Origin: Acinetobacter pittii | GTDB lineage: Bacteria; Pseudomonadota; Gammaproteobacteria; Pseudomonadales; Moraxellaceae | Length of the DNA: 64,000 nt | Assembly: GCF_034067285.1 (NCBI RefSeq) | Contig: NZ_CP139286.1 | Span: 1,860,001 to 1,924,000, forward strand | Direction: 5' to 3' | Shown: positions 43,350 through 52,205 of the stretch, one piece after another | Layout: the number at the start of each line of letters is the position of its first letter | Position numbering within the stretch: the first letter of the stretch is position 1 | Translations under genes and position numbers: made by a program | The notes under the pieces: model-generated | Database searches by the model: none | What the model was told of the DNA's origin: nothing | The model's input: the letters and a program-made list of their open reading frames with translations, nothing else

Positions 43350-44579
43350 TTATTTAACAGTTGTTGGTTCTAATGATTGGTCTACTACTCCAAATTTTTT
43401 GAAGATTTTTGCACGACGTTTTGAAGAAATATTTGCTTTGTTTAAATCACCTTTATAGTGATCAAAAACTCGCTTATCCATTATTTTAAACCACAATGAA
43501 GGGATCAATGCTGGTAATAACATACTTGCATAACCACTTGGTAATTCTGGAGCTTCATCAAAATGACGTAGCGCTTGGAATGGACGAGTTGGATAAGCAT
43601 GGTGATCTGAATGACGCTGCAACTGATACAAGAATAAGTTTGTTACGACGTTATTATTGTTCCAGCTATGCTCGGGCATTGTACGCTCATATTGACCATT
43701 TTCTTTTTTCTGGCGCAGCAAGCCATAATGTTCAATATAGTTAATAATTTCAAAAAGACTAATGCCATAAAATGCTTGTGTCGCTAAATATGGAATTGTG
43801 CTTTTACCAAAAATTCCTACCATAGAAGCATGGAAGGCCGCACTCATTCCCCAACCCTGTAATAATTCATTATCACCTGACCAGAATTCTTTACCTTTAC
43901 GTTTTAAGCGATTTTTCTCGATTTCAATCGCAGATTTAAAAGAACCTACAACCGTACGTGGCCAGAATTCATAAAATGTTTCGCCCATACGTGAAGAAGC
44001 AGGATCTTCAGGCGTTGCTGCACGTTTATGATGGCCATATGGATGCTCAATACGGAAATGGTTATAACCTGTAGGCACTAAAGCAAGATGAGATAAAATA
44101 TGGTCTATACGATCATGTTTATGACTTAACTCATGTGCGGTATTAATGGCAATACCATTAATCGCACCCATCGAAACACCGAGTAAAATCTTATCAATAA
44201 ATGACGTGGTTTTACGGCTTGTTAAATAACATGCATAAGCGTTTGCGGCATACTGTAAAGGAATAAAACTTTTTACAAGGCGTGAATAATATGGATCTTT
44301 TTCTAAAAGCTTAATTTCTTCATCAGTCGGATTACGTGCATCTTTCCCAATAACAGTATCAACTGCGGGAATCACAACATGTAATAAAAGTGGGCCACCT
44401 AAAGCGAAAACTTTTTTTAATGGGCGTGGACCAAAATGGTAACCAGCTAAAATACCTAAACCAATTACAGGTAAAGCGGGACTAATCATCCATAAAAAGC
44501 GTTTACGATCTATCTCACGCATAGACGTAGGCACTGGCATAAGTTCTTGCTGAACATTCACTGGTGCATTCATAGTCAT
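43350..44579 (-). CDS. alkM: Alkane 1-monooxygenase (integral membrane, rubredoxin-linked)
   Basis: AlkM is the non-heme diiron alkane hydroxylase in the inner membrane that turns n-alkanes into 1-alkanols with rubredoxin electrons. The 409-residue product has several membrane helices and the full histidine set: HELSHK near residue 142, EHPYGHHKR near 180, the NYIEHYGLLRQ (HYG) motif, and LQRHSDHHAYPTRP near 325. ATG at 44579 or two codons later are both possible starts after AAGGA. The regulator alkR is divergent, and two acyl-CoA dehydrogenase genes are convergent downstream. No rubredoxin gene is in the window. Confidence 0.95.
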   Translation of the reverse strand: MTMNAPVNVQQELMPVPTSMREIDRKRFLWMISPALPVIGLGILAGYHFGPRPLKKVFALGGPLLLHVVIPAVDTVIGKDARNPTDEEIKLLEKDPYYSRLVKSFIPLQYAANAYACYLTSRKTTSFIDKILLGVSMGAINGIAINTAHELSHKHDRIDHILSHLALVPTGYNHFRIEHPYGHHKRAATPEDPASSRMGETFYEFWPRTVVGSFKSAIEIEKNRLKRKGKEFWSGDNELLQGWGMSAAFHASMVGIFGKSTIPYLATQAFYGISLFEIINYIEHYGLLRQKKENGQYERTMPEHSWNNNNVVTNLFLYQLQRHSDHHAYPTRPFQALRHFDEAPELPSGYASMLLPALIPSLWFKIMDKRVFDHYKGDLNKANISSKRRAKIFKKFGVVDQSLEPTTVK

Positions 44580-44640
44580 ATTTCCTTTTTCTATATATCT
44601 ATATAGTTAAAGAAATAGTGTTTACTTAACAGTAGTAACC

Positions 44641-44708
44641 GTCCAAAAAACCTATGTTAAAGTCTTTGGCATTTTCTTCCACTTTTTTGTCCTAAAAACA
44701 CATGTTGA
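44641..44708. promoter_or_regulatory. Direct repeats, candidate AlkR operators
   Basis: Two 20-base repeats, 44641-44660 (GTCCAAAAAACCTATGTTAA) and 44689-44708 (GTCCTAAAAACACATGTTGA), match at 16 positions and are 48 bases apart. They lie between alkM and alkR, with the repeats centred about 70 and 120 bases upstream of the alkM start. AraC-family activators bind such bipartite direct repeats, here GTCC and ATGTT ten bases apart. Confidence 0.7.
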
Positions 44709-44744
44709 TCTATTCTTATAGCTCACTATAATTTTATTAAAATA

Positions 44745-45695
44745 ATGATTGATCATTTAAAGATGGATGCACTAAGTAAGTTTTTTGATGATATTCACCT
44801 TAATAAGTCTGAATACATCTATTTAAAAGCACAAGGAGAATGGGCTTTTAAAACACAAGATCAATCTGCTTTACTTGCCTATATTGTTTTAACTGGTTCA
44901 GTATATATTCAACTTAATGCATCAGAAAAAATAATTGCGACAGCTGGTGATATTATTTTAATTCCTTCAGGAAAAGCACATAGTGCCACTGATTCAAAAT
45001 CAACAGCCAGCAAATTAGTAGATTCTCTAGATATCACTTCACTTTTTAACGGACATAGACAAGACGCGATCGAGTTTGGCACTTCTTCTCCGGATAAAAC
45101 ATTATTGCTATGTTTACGCTGTCAGATTGATACTCATATGGCAGGTCCTTTGATTAATGCATTGCCATGTATTATGCATATTCAACATGAAAATCAAACC
45201 AACCCACCTGAATGGCTACAAATTGGACTTTATTTTTTAGCGATTGAAACTCAAAAAATTAGGCCAGGTCATGACAAAATTATTGATCATTTAGTCAGTA
45301 TTCTTCTTATTGAATGTATACGTGATCACGTTCAACAAATGACTGATCAACAAAACTGGCTAAGTGCCTTAACTCACCCTGAATTGAGTAATGCCCTATC
45401 TGCTATTCATAGCCAACCAGAAATGGCTTGGACCGTTGAATCTTTAGCAGAACAATGCTGTATGTCACGTTCCAAATTCGCAAATCTATTTAGCAGTATT
45501 ATTGGTGAACCGCCTCTAACTTATTTGCAACATTATCGCTTTCGTTTAGCTAGCCAATATTTACGTACAAGTAACTTATCAATTCAGCAAATATCAAACA
45601 AAGTTGGCTACTCATCTGAAACTGCTTTTAGTCAAGCATTTAAACGAAGTTTTGATTTATCACCTAAACAATATCGACAGCAATATATCGAATAA
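44745..45695 (+). CDS. alkR: AraC/XylS-family activator AlkR
   Basis: This is a 316-residue AraC-family regulator. An N-terminal cupin-like sensing part (about residues 25-180) is followed by two helix-turn-helix units at the C-terminus, WTVESLAEQCCMSRSKFANLF and LSIQQISNKVGYSSETAFSQAF with the family's FxRxFxxSPxxYR-like KRSFDLSPKQYR. By position, divergent from alkM, and by wording it is AlkR, which turns on alkM when n-alkanes are present. ATG at 44745 or 44763 are possible starts. Confidence 0.92.
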   Translation: MIDHLKMDALSKFFDDIHLNKSEYIYLKAQGEWAFKTQDQSALLAYIVLTGSVYIQLNASEKIIATAGDIILIPSGKAHSATDSKSTASKLVDSLDITSLFNGHRQDAIEFGTSSPDKTLLLCLRCQIDTHMAGPLINALPCIMHIQHENQTNPPEWLQIGLYFLAIETQKIRPGHDKIIDHLVSILLIECIRDHVQQMTDQQNWLSALTHPELSNALSAIHSQPEMAWTVESLAEQCCMSRSKFANLFSSIIGEPPLTYLQHYRFRLASQYLRTSNLSIQQISNKVGYSSETAFSQAFKRSFDLSPKQYRQQYIE

Positions 45696-45715
45696 CCTCT
45701 CGATTAATAGAAAAT

Positions 45716-45741
45716 AAAAAAAGCGCCGAAGCGCTTTTTTT
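45716..45741. terminator. Bidirectional terminator, alkR / ppiD
   Basis: AAAAAAAGCGC pairs with GCGCTTTTTTT around CGAA, with T runs on both strands, between the convergent genes. Confidence 0.85.
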
Positions 45742-45755
45742 ATTTGATTAAATTA

Positions 45756-47621
45756 TTATTTAATCTTTGCACGTGATTTTAGATATTGGCTGTAATCTTC
45801 CAATATTTGTTGGCCACGTGATTGGCGATAAAGTTGTTTTAACTGTTGTAACTGATCAGCAGGAATAGCATTTACAGCTGATGAATTTACATTTGAAACT
45901 GCAACGACTACAAGCTCATTTGGTAAGTTTGCTGTTGTAACAGACCACATACCTGGTTTAGGGGTAGCTAAGCTAAATGCAGCACGTTCAATTTCTCGTT
46001 TTAAACCTTGTGATCGTGTAAATACACCAGCTGACTCAAATGCGACTTTATTTTTAGCAACCACTTGGTCTGCAAGTTGAGTTTTAAACTCAGTCAACAT
46101 AGTAGCAATTTTTGCTTGAGCAGCCTTACGCGCCTTTTCATCGATAACTTTTGCTTTCGCTTCATTCATCGCTTGCGCTAATGGTTTTACACCAGCTGCG
46201 TGGTAATCACGTACTTTAACCCATACCGTATCACCATTCGCTAACTGAATATTAGAGGAAGTATTACGGTCACCATTCTTCACATCATCATTAAATAATT
46301 TAATTTTGACGCTTGGATCGCTTAAATATGGATTTTGAGTAGCTAAAGTTACACCATTTAATGATTCAACTTTTGTACCTTTTACTTCTTGTACAACCGC
46401 TTCTAAAGAATCATTGCCAACAATCGTTTCATTCAAACTATTTACGGTATCTGAATAAACAGTCGCAACTTTATTCTTTTCAACCTCAGCAGTTAAACGT
46501 GCCTTCTCAGCTTCAAATGAAGGGATTTGGTTCGCTTGCGTTTCTGCTTCAATAATATGGTAACCATATTGTGTTTTTACTGGCTGTGAAACTTGCCCAT
46601 TTTTCAAACTTAAGACAGTTTTATCAAATGCATCTGAGAAAACACCTGGTGCATATGCTTCTACTAAACCACCTTTTGCCTTAGAACTAGGATCTTCAGA
46701 AAACTGAGATGCAGCCTGAGCAAATGAAAGTCCGCCCTGAATTTTTGCGTACACTTCTTTTGCAAGCTTTTGAGCTGCTGCATCATCGCGAGCATCAGTA
46801 GTAATTAAAATATGCTTCACAGTTCGCTTAGCATCTTTTTTCTGAGTTTCAACAAACTTTGCATAAGCCTGCTGAAGTTCAGCTTCAGTTGCAGGAGTTG
46901 GTTTAGCTACCATTGAAGGAGATAACACAACATAATCCACATCAACCGAAGCTTGTTGCTTAAATTCATTTTGATGCTTGTTGTAATAATCTGTAGCTTC
47001 TTGATTAGAGGCAGTTAAACCTGTTTTGTAACTATCTAATTTAATACTAGCTAAATGCAAAGTACGTTGTTCAGTTTGCAAATTCGCAATTTGCATAAGA
47101 TCAACTTTACTTACTAGAGAGTAATCAGCAAATGTAGAAGTTAACATTTTTAAAGCATGATCTTGACGTAGGCTTGAAATTAAACCTTGGCTTGTCATGC
47201 CGATCGAACGTAAATAATTTTCATAGAGTTTTTGTGAGAATTGACCATTCTCTTGCAAACTAGGCTGTTGAGCTAACATTTGCTCAATTTGAGTATCACT
47301 CAAAGAAATACCTAATTTTTCCGCTTGCTGAATCAATAAATTACGCGACACTAAAATATCGAGTGCCTTAGCCTGAATAACAGGCAAATTAAGTAAACTC
47401 TCATCACCTTTAACAGCAGCTAAATATTGTTGTTTGTAAGACTGAGTTAAAGTTTCAAGGTCTTTTTTAGATATTTCTTGGCCGTTTACTGTCTTTGCAA
47501 CATCAGCCTTGTTTCCCCTATTAAAATATCCTTCAATACCTACAAGTGCTAAAGGGGTCAAAAACAAAATTAGAAGGACTTTGCCGAGCCAACCCTTAAT
47601 GACTGTACGAAACGATTCCAT
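45756..47621 (-). CDS. ppiD: Periplasmic peptidyl-prolyl isomerase / chaperone PpiD
   Basis: PpiD is anchored in the inner membrane by one helix (GWLGKVLLILFLTPLALVGIE, residues 9-29) and helps newly exported proteins fold near the Sec translocon. The 621-residue product has a SurA-like N-terminal domain (to about 230) and a parvulin domain (about 255-355) with VKHILITTD and QFSEDPSSKAKGG and YGYHIIEAE. A long C-terminal domain follows. It lies 131 bases after hupB on the same strand, the conserved hupB-ppiD order, with a terminator in the gap. Confidence 0.92.
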   Translation of the reverse strand: MESFRTVIKGWLGKVLLILFLTPLALVGIEGYFNRGNKADVAKTVNGQEISKKDLETLTQSYKQQYLAAVKGDESLLNLPVIQAKALDILVSRNLLIQQAEKLGISLSDTQIEQMLAQQPSLQENGQFSQKLYENYLRSIGMTSQGLISSLRQDHALKMLTSTFADYSLVSKVDLMQIANLQTEQRTLHLASIKLDSYKTGLTASNQEATDYYNKHQNEFKQQASVDVDYVVLSPSMVAKPTPATEAELQQAYAKFVETQKKDAKRTVKHILITTDARDDAAAQKLAKEVYAKIQGGLSFAQAASQFSEDPSSKAKGGLVEAYAPGVFSDAFDKTVLSLKNGQVSQPVKTQYGYHIIEAETQANQIPSFEAEKARLTAEVEKNKVATVYSDTVNSLNETIVGNDSLEAVVQEVKGTKVESLNGVTLATQNPYLSDPSVKIKLFNDDVKNGDRNTSSNIQLANGDTVWVKVRDYHAAGVKPLAQAMNEAKAKVIDEKARKAAQAKIATMLTEFKTQLADQVVAKNKVAFESAGVFTRSQGLKREIERAAFSLATPKPGMWSVTTANLPNELVVVAVSNVNSSAVNAIPADQLQQLKQLYRQSRGQQILEDYSQYLKSRAKIK

Positions 47622-47710
47622 AAGTATTCCAATATTTTATTTCGAGGAGAATTTTAACTGAAAAACCACAATCAATGAATGAGCAATATTGATCAATTCA
47701 GATTTTTAAT

Positions 47711-47740
47711 AAAAAACGCGCCTATATTGGCGCGTTTATT
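47711..47740 (-). terminator. hupB terminator
   Basis: AAACGCGCC pairs with GGCGCGTTT around a short loop, followed on the minus strand by a run of T residues. It lies 16 bases after the hupB stop and may separate ppiD from it. Confidence 0.85.
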
Positions 47741-47752
47741 CATCTTAAAAGA

Positions 47753-48025
47753 TTAAGCTACTGAATCTTTAAGACCTTTACCAGCTTTGAAGCTTGGTAC
47801 TTTTGTTGCTTTAATTTGAAGCTCTTCACCAGTTTTAGGGTTACGACCAGTACGTGCAGCACGTTCTTTAACACTGAAAGTACCAAAACCAACTAAAGTT
47901 ACTGTGTCACCTTTTTTAAGTGCTTCAGTAATTGACGCAATTGTCGCATCGAGTGCCTTGCCTGCATCAGTCTTAGATACTCCCCCTTTTTCAGCAATTG
48001 CATCGATTAATTCTGATTTATTCAT
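47753..48025 (-). CDS. hupB: DNA-binding protein HU-beta
   Basis: HU is a small dimeric histone-like protein that bends and compacts DNA. The 90-residue product is full length: [20 protein letters not shown], then the [21 protein letters not shown] beta arm with the invariant proline that wedges into DNA. The tail is [24 protein letters not shown] lies ten bases before the ATG. The position ahead of ppiD suggests HupB over HupA. Confidence 0.96.
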   Translation of the reverse strand: MNKSELIDAIAEKGGVSKTDAGKALDATIASITEALKKGDTVTLVGFGTFSVKERAARTGRNPKTGEELQIKATKVPSFKAGKGLKDSVA

Positions 48026-48194
48026 GAATAAAACATCCTCTTAATATCGTTTGTTTAAGGTCCAAGGCTATAGTTTAAAAGGCCATGACGCCTTTATAGC
48101 AATGCTTTAGGGGAAAACGCAATACTAGAGCAGGGCTTTTAGCAAAAATAAATGCTAAAAAACTGTTATATATTTGCTAAATCCCAACATTTTT

Positions 48195-48650
48195 TTACTT
48201 TTTATTCAATTTTGCTTTCAACTGCTGGTTTTCTTCTATTAAAGCATCCACCTTAATATGCAGTTGTACAAGCAGCTGTTCAATGTGTTGTAAATCCTTC
48301 GGAGTGACTAGTCCTATTCGGTTTAAAGAATGATTAACACTCGTATCAAGAATCTTCTCTACCTTATCTTTTGTTTCAGATACAGATTCTTTAGCTTTTT
48401 CTGTAACTTTACCTACAGTATTATCGGCCAAGTCCCCAGTTTTTGACTCTAACTCTTCACCAACTTTGACCAAGGAATCAAAGAGTTTGTTGCCCTCTTC
48501 TTCCGCACGTGAAAATGCCCCTAGTCCCGCCAACCAAATTTGCTTAGTATACTTTCTAAAATCCAATGCCGATTTTCTTGAACCTCTTGATTTTAATTTA
48601 TTTTTTTCTCCTGAATCTTCTGTATGGTTATCTATATTTGCATTATCCAT
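48195..48650 (-). CDS. Phasin-family (PhaF/PhaI-like) granule-associated protein
   Basis: This 151-residue protein has a basic, disordered start (GEKNKLKSRGSRK), the phasin signature QIWLAGLGAFSRAEEEGNKL at about residues 37-56 followed by FDSLVKVGEELE. An amphipathic helical stretch and a C-terminal coiled-coil (LLVQLHIKVDALIEENQQLK) complete it. PhaF/PhaI proteins coat polyester granules and can influence their spread. PHA synthase genes are not adjacent; the PhaC-like gene at 13706 has a serine in place of cysteine, so the host may use this protein for another purpose. A good GGAG site precedes the ATG. Confidence 0.8.
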   Translation of the reverse strand: MDNANIDNHTEDSGEKNKLKSRGSRKSALDFRKYTKQIWLAGLGAFSRAEEEGNKLFDSLVKVGEELESKTGDLADNTVGKVTEKAKESVSETKDKVEKILDTSVNHSLNRIGLVTPKDLQHIEQLLVQLHIKVDALIEENQQLKAKLNKK

Positions 48651-48858
48651 TAATCTAAACTCCTAATCAGATGAGAGAAATGATGACTGATTTGACCACA
48701 AAATATTTCTATAATATCAAAGTAAAGACTTGATCCATTTACAAAACTGTTCTACAAAGCAATTAAGTCATGTAAATATATTTAACACGACATTGTGTTA
48801 AGTTTGGGATAGGATGTCCCATTCTTCAATTAATTGCTATTTGTAAGGATAAACTTTT

Positions 48859-49506
48859 ATGAGTGAAACGCAACAAAGACAAAAACATCCGCGTCTGTTG
48901 CTGAATATTGTTCTAATTATTTTAGAAACTTTCTTTTCATTTATTCTCACCCACGATGGTGCTCTTCGCTTGCAAGCGAAAAAGTTTATCTTAAACAAAA
49001 CAACAATTCGTATTAACAGCTATCTGCCTTTTTTTGACTTTTATGTTCAATTTACAGAGAAAGGCTTGTTATTCGATATCCACTCTTTTGACAGACGTAT
49101 TGATCTTGAAATCAATAGTACTCTGGTTGACCTCATTAAAATTTTCGGTTTTTCAAATCAGCGCAGTCTTAACAATATGCGTATTGATGGAGATGAAGAA
49201 ACTAAAAAGGAACTTCTAGATTTAATTTCTCACTTAACACTACCTAAGTTACTTGCAGACTGGAAACAATGGTTCAATGCAGTTGATGATGAAGCTGAAA
49301 CACTTGCTTCGCATAAAAAGATTGCACCTTTACTTGAAAAAATTGATCAACAACGATCAGAAATTAATTCACTTCATGTAGAAATTAAACAATATCAAAA
49401 TCGAATTACCCGTTTACAGCGACGCCAACGAAACATTAACCTCTCCTTTGGTATAATTAGCCTAATATTTATTGCTTATTTCATATATAATTTGTTGGTT
49501 GTTTAA
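48859..49506 (+). CDS. UbiJ-like (SCP2-fold) protein with coiled coil and C-terminal anchor
   Basis: This 215-residue protein has an N-terminal hydrophobic stretch (LLNIVLIILETFFSFILT) and an SCP2-like region (about residues 35-130, TIRINSYLPFFDFYVQFTEKGLLFDIH, then NMRIDGDEETKKELL) resembling UbiJ. A coiled coil follows (about 155-190, EINSLHVEIKQYQNRITRLQ), and a last helix, SFGIISLIFIAYFIYNLLVV, probably anchors the C-terminus. UbiJ binds lipid for ubiquinone synthesis, so a lipid-binding role is reasonable, but this is a distant guess. It is alone, next to the isc operon. Confidence 0.65.
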   Translation: MSETQQRQKHPRLLLNIVLIILETFFSFILTHDGALRLQAKKFILNKTTIRINSYLPFFDFYVQFTEKGLLFDIHSFDRRIDLEINSTLVDLIKIFGFSNQRSLNNMRIDGDEETKKELLDLISHLTLPKLLADWKQWFNAVDDEAETLASHKKIAPLLEKIDQQRSEINSLHVEIKQYQNRITRLQRRQRNINLSFGIISLIFIAYFIYNLLVV

Positions 49507-49549
49507 TTTATTTTTCCATTTTGTTCCTATACTTGAATTAAAAATAAAA

Positions 49550-49582
49550 AAACTTGACTATTTTAGTCGGGATTCATAAAAT
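49550..49582 (+). promoter_or_regulatory. iscR promoter with type 1 IscR site
   Basis: The 25-base site 49550-49574 reads, in parts, AAACTT-GACT-ATTTT-AGTC-GGGATT and matches the type 1 IscR consensus with its GACT/AGTC core. It overlaps the -35 box TTGACT (49554-49559); the -10 box TAAAAT (49577-49582) is 17 bases away. IscR with its [2Fe-2S] cluster should repress the operon from here. Confidence 0.85.
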
Positions 49583-49615
49583 CCTATTATCTAGTCTTAA
49601 CATGTGTATCGAATC

Positions 49616-50089
49616 ATGCGCCTTACAACTCGCGGTCGCTACGCAGTGACTGCTCTACTTGATTTAGCTTTGCAGCCAACTGAACAAACGATCACGCTCG
49701 CCGAAATTGCCGCACGCCAATCCATTTCAGTTGCTTATTTAGAACAGTTATTCGCAAAACTTAAGCGTCATGGGTTAGTTTCTAGTGTTCGTGGTGCAAA
49801 TGGTGGTTATCATTTGGCTCGAAATGCTGATGAAATTACTGTGTTAGAAATTATTGAAGCCGTAAATGAAACCGTTGATGCAACACGTTGTGACCACAAA
49901 GGTAACTGCCAGAATGGTGCAATGTGTCTCACTCACGATTTATGGCAAGAACTCTCTCATCATATTGCCGACTATTTAGCAAAAATCTCTCTTGCCGATC
50001 TCATTAGCCGAGACAACGTTCAAACTGTTGCATTACGCCAAAATGTGACTGGCACAGATTCAGCTCTTTTATCGGGTACAGGTATTTGA
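49616..50089 (+). CDS. iscR: Iron-sulfur cluster regulator IscR
   Basis: IscR is an Rrf2-family regulator that senses cluster status through a [2Fe-2S] cluster and represses the isc operon when clusters are plentiful. The 157-residue product starts [20 protein letters not shown], a winged helix with [19 protein letters not shown] as recognition part. The cluster cysteines are in [14 protein letters not shown] (three cysteines, spaced 5 and 5), and a histidine follows in CLTHDL. The frame opens four codons upstream with GTG; ATG at 49616 matches the family. It sits just downstream of its own site and one base ahead of iscS. Confidence 0.95.
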   Translation: MRLTTRGRYAVTALLDLALQPTEQTITLAEIAARQSISVAYLEQLFAKLKRHGLVSSVRGANGGYHLARNADEITVLEIIEAVNETVDATRCDHKGNCQNGAMCLTHDLWQELSHHIADYLAKISLADLISRDNVQTVALRQNVTGTDSALLSGTGI

Positions 50090-50090
50090 T

Positions 50091-51308
50091 ATGAAACGTC
50101 CAATTTATCTTGATTACGCAGCAACCACTCCAGTAGATCCGCAAGTTGCAGAACGTATGATGGAGTGTTTAACTTTCGACGGTACCTTTGGTAATGCTGC
50201 GTCTCGTTCCCACGCTTATGGCTGGCAGGCAGAAGAAAAAGTTGAATATGCACGTGAGCAAGTAGCAAATTTAATTAAAGCTGATCCACGTGAAATCGTT
50301 TGGACTTCTGGTGCAACTGAGTCAGACAACCTTGCCCTTAAAGGTGTAGCTCAGTTCTATGCATCTAAAGGCAAACATATCATTACAAGTAAAATTGAAC
50401 ATAAAGCTGTTCTAGATCCTTGTCGTGAATTAGAAGAACAAGGTTTTGAAATTACTTATTTAGAGCCAGAGCCACAAACAGGTTTAATTACTCCTGAAAT
50501 GGTTAAGGCTGCCCTTCGCCCAGATACTATTCTTGTTTCACTGATGATGGTGAACAATGAAATTGGTACAGTTACAGATGTAGCAGCGATTGGTGAATTA
50601 ACACGTGCCAATAAAACATTCTTCCATGTAGATGCAGCACAAGCGGCTGGTAAAGTCGAAATTGATTTATCTACTATGAAAATTGATCTTATGAGTTTCT
50701 CTGCTCATAAAATTTATGGTCCAAAAGGTATCGGTGCATTATATGTACGTCGTAGTCCACGTGTGCGCTTAAAAGCACAAATTCATGGCGGTGGTCATGA
50801 GCGTGGTATGCGTTCTGGTACTTTAGCGACACACCAAATTGTAGGTATGGGTGAAGCTTTTGAAATTGCTGGCAAAACAATGCAAGCAGAACAAGAGCGT
50901 ATCCGTAAGCTTCGCGACAAGCTTTGGAATGGTTTACAAGATCTTGAACAAGTTTTCTTGAATGGCCACCCAACTCAAAACGTTGCTAACTATTTAAATG
51001 TCAGCTTTAACTTTGTTGAAGGTGAATCTTTAATGATGTCTCTTAAAGATGCTGCAGTATCAAGTGGTTCTGCTTGTACTTCTGCAACCTTAGAGCCTTC
51101 ATATGTTCTTCGCGCATTAGGTTTATCTGATGAGCTAGCACACAGTTCAATCCGCTTTAGTTTTGGTAAATACACAACTGAAGAAGATATTGATCACGTG
51201 CTTACAATTACCAAAGCCGCTGTTGAGAAATTACGTGAACTTTCTCCGCTTTGGGATATGTATAAAGAAGGTATCGATCTTTCTACAGTTGAATGGGCTG
51301 AACACTAA
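50091..51308 (+). CDS. iscS: Cysteine desulfurase IscS
   Basis: IscS takes sulfur from cysteine with PLP and passes persulfide to IscU, tRNA-modifying and other enzymes. The 405-residue product has [17 protein letters not shown] at the start, the PLP lysine in [20 protein letters not shown], and the catalytic-loop cysteine in [17 protein letters not shown] near residue 328. The ATG is one base from the iscR stop. A stem-loop with a T run follows the stop and may set the level of the downstream genes. Confidence 0.97.
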   Translation: MKRPIYLDYAATTPVDPQVAERMMECLTFDGTFGNAASRSHAYGWQAEEKVEYAREQVANLIKADPREIVWTSGATESDNLALKGVAQFYASKGKHIITSKIEHKAVLDPCRELEEQGFEITYLEPEPQTGLITPEMVKAALRPDTILVSLMMVNNEIGTVTDVAAIGELTRANKTFFHVDAAQAAGKVEIDLSTMKIDLMSFSAHKIYGPKGIGALYVRRSPRVRLKAQIHGGGHERGMRSGTLATHQIVGMGEAFEIAGKTMQAEQERIRKLRDKLWNGLQDLEQVFLNGHPTQNVANYLNVSFNFVEGESLMMSLKDAAVSSGSACTSATLEPSYVLRALGLSDELAHSSIRFSFGKYTTEEDIDHVLTITKAAVEKLRELSPLWDMYKEGIDLSTVEWAEH

Positions 51309-51331
51309 TTCATTGAAATTAGTGTTTTTAC
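51301..51331 (+). terminator. Attenuator-like hairpin between iscS and iscU
   Basis: AACACTAATT pairs perfectly with AATTAGTGTT around a six-base loop, followed by TTTTA. The stem includes the iscS stop codon. It looks like a partial terminator or processing site within the operon. Confidence 0.65.
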
Positions 51332-51375
51332 CCTCATATTAATTTTAGGCTGACCCCGAGGTTTGGAGAAGCGAA

Positions 51376-51762
51376 ATGGCTTATAGCGAAAAGGTAATTG
51401 ATCATTACGAAAACCCTCGTAATGTTGGTGTTTTAGACAAAAACTCTGAAAATGTAGGTACAGGCATGGTGGGTGCACCTGCATGTGGCGACGTAATGCG
51501 TTTACAAATTCAAGTAAACGATAGCGGCGTGATTGAAGAAGCACGTTTTAAAACTTATGGCTGTGGTTCTGCAATTGCATCAAGTTCCCTTGTAACTGAG
51601 TGGTTAAAAGGTAAAACTCTTGATGAAGCTCAGGCAATCAAAAATATTGATATCGCAACTGAGCTTGCACTTCCACCAGTAAAAGTTCACTGCTCTGTAC
51701 TAGCTGAAGATGCAATTAAAGCTGCGATTGATGATTACCGCAGTAAAAAATCTAAAGCTTAA
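51376..51762 (+). CDS. iscU: Iron-sulfur cluster scaffold IscU
   Basis: IscU is the scaffold on which clusters are built. The 128-residue product has the three ligand cysteines, in PACGDVM, YGCGSAIA and VHCSVLAED, and the HscA-recognition motif LPPVK directly before the last cysteine. The catalytically important aspartate follows the first cysteine by two residues (CGD). GGAG lies about eight bases before the ATG. Downstream come iscA, hscB, hscA and fdx in the standard order. Confidence 0.97.
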   Translation: MAYSEKVIDHYENPRNVGVLDKNSENVGTGMVGAPACGDVMRLQIQVNDSGVIEEARFKTYGCGSAIASSSLVTEWLKGKTLDEAQAIKNIDIATELALPPVKVHCSVLAEDAIKAAIDDYRSKKSKA

Positions 51763-51792
51763 TTTGTTACCATTGTAAACGTTGGAGTTTTC

Positions 51793-52113
51793 ATGATTCA
51801 TTTAACTGAAAATGCTGCGACTCATATTAGCAATTACCTTAAAAACCGAGGTAAGGGTGAAGGCATTCGCGTGGGTGTGAAAACTTCTGGTTGTTCTGGG
51901 TTGGCTTATGTTCTCGAATTTGTTGATTCTATCGATGAGCATGACCAAGTTTTCGAACAATTTGGCGTTAAGGTTGTTGTAGATCCAAAAAGCTTAGTCT
52001 ATTTAGAAGGCTTAGAAATGGACTACGTTAAGAACGGCCTTAATGAAGGGTTCGAATTTAACAATCCTAATAAGAAAGGTGAATGTGGTTGCGGTGAGTC
52101 TTTCACTGTATAA
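51793..52113 (+). CDS. iscA: A-type iron-sulfur carrier IscA
   Basis: IscA is an A-type carrier that takes part in [4Fe-4S] assembly and iron delivery. The 106-residue product has the three conserved cysteines, in TSGCSGLAY (near residue 35) and in the C-terminal ECGCGESF motif. [19 protein letters not shown] is typical. It lies 30 bases after iscU and before a hairpin that separates it from hscB. Confidence 0.95.
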   Translation: MIHLTENAATHISNYLKNRGKGEGIRVGVKTSGCSGLAYVLEFVDSIDEHDQVFEQFGVKVVVDPKSLVYLEGLEMDYVKNGLNEGFEFNNPNKKGECGCGESFTV

Positions 52114-52140
52114 ACCACTTCTCCTTCCATCCATCCTTTT

Positions 52141-52177
52141 CATTAAAACAGTGTCTTTTTATAGCACTGTTTTAATG
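52141..52177 (+). terminator. Hairpin between iscA and hscB
   Basis: CATTAAAACAGTG pairs perfectly with CACTGTTTTAATG (13 bases) around an 11-base loop, 27 bases after the iscA stop and 28 bases ahead of the hscB ATG. A T run is lacking, so it is more likely an mRNA-stability element than a full terminator. Confidence 0.6.
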
Positions 52178-52205
52178 TATTTAATTAACGTGGACCTCCT
52201 TTCTA

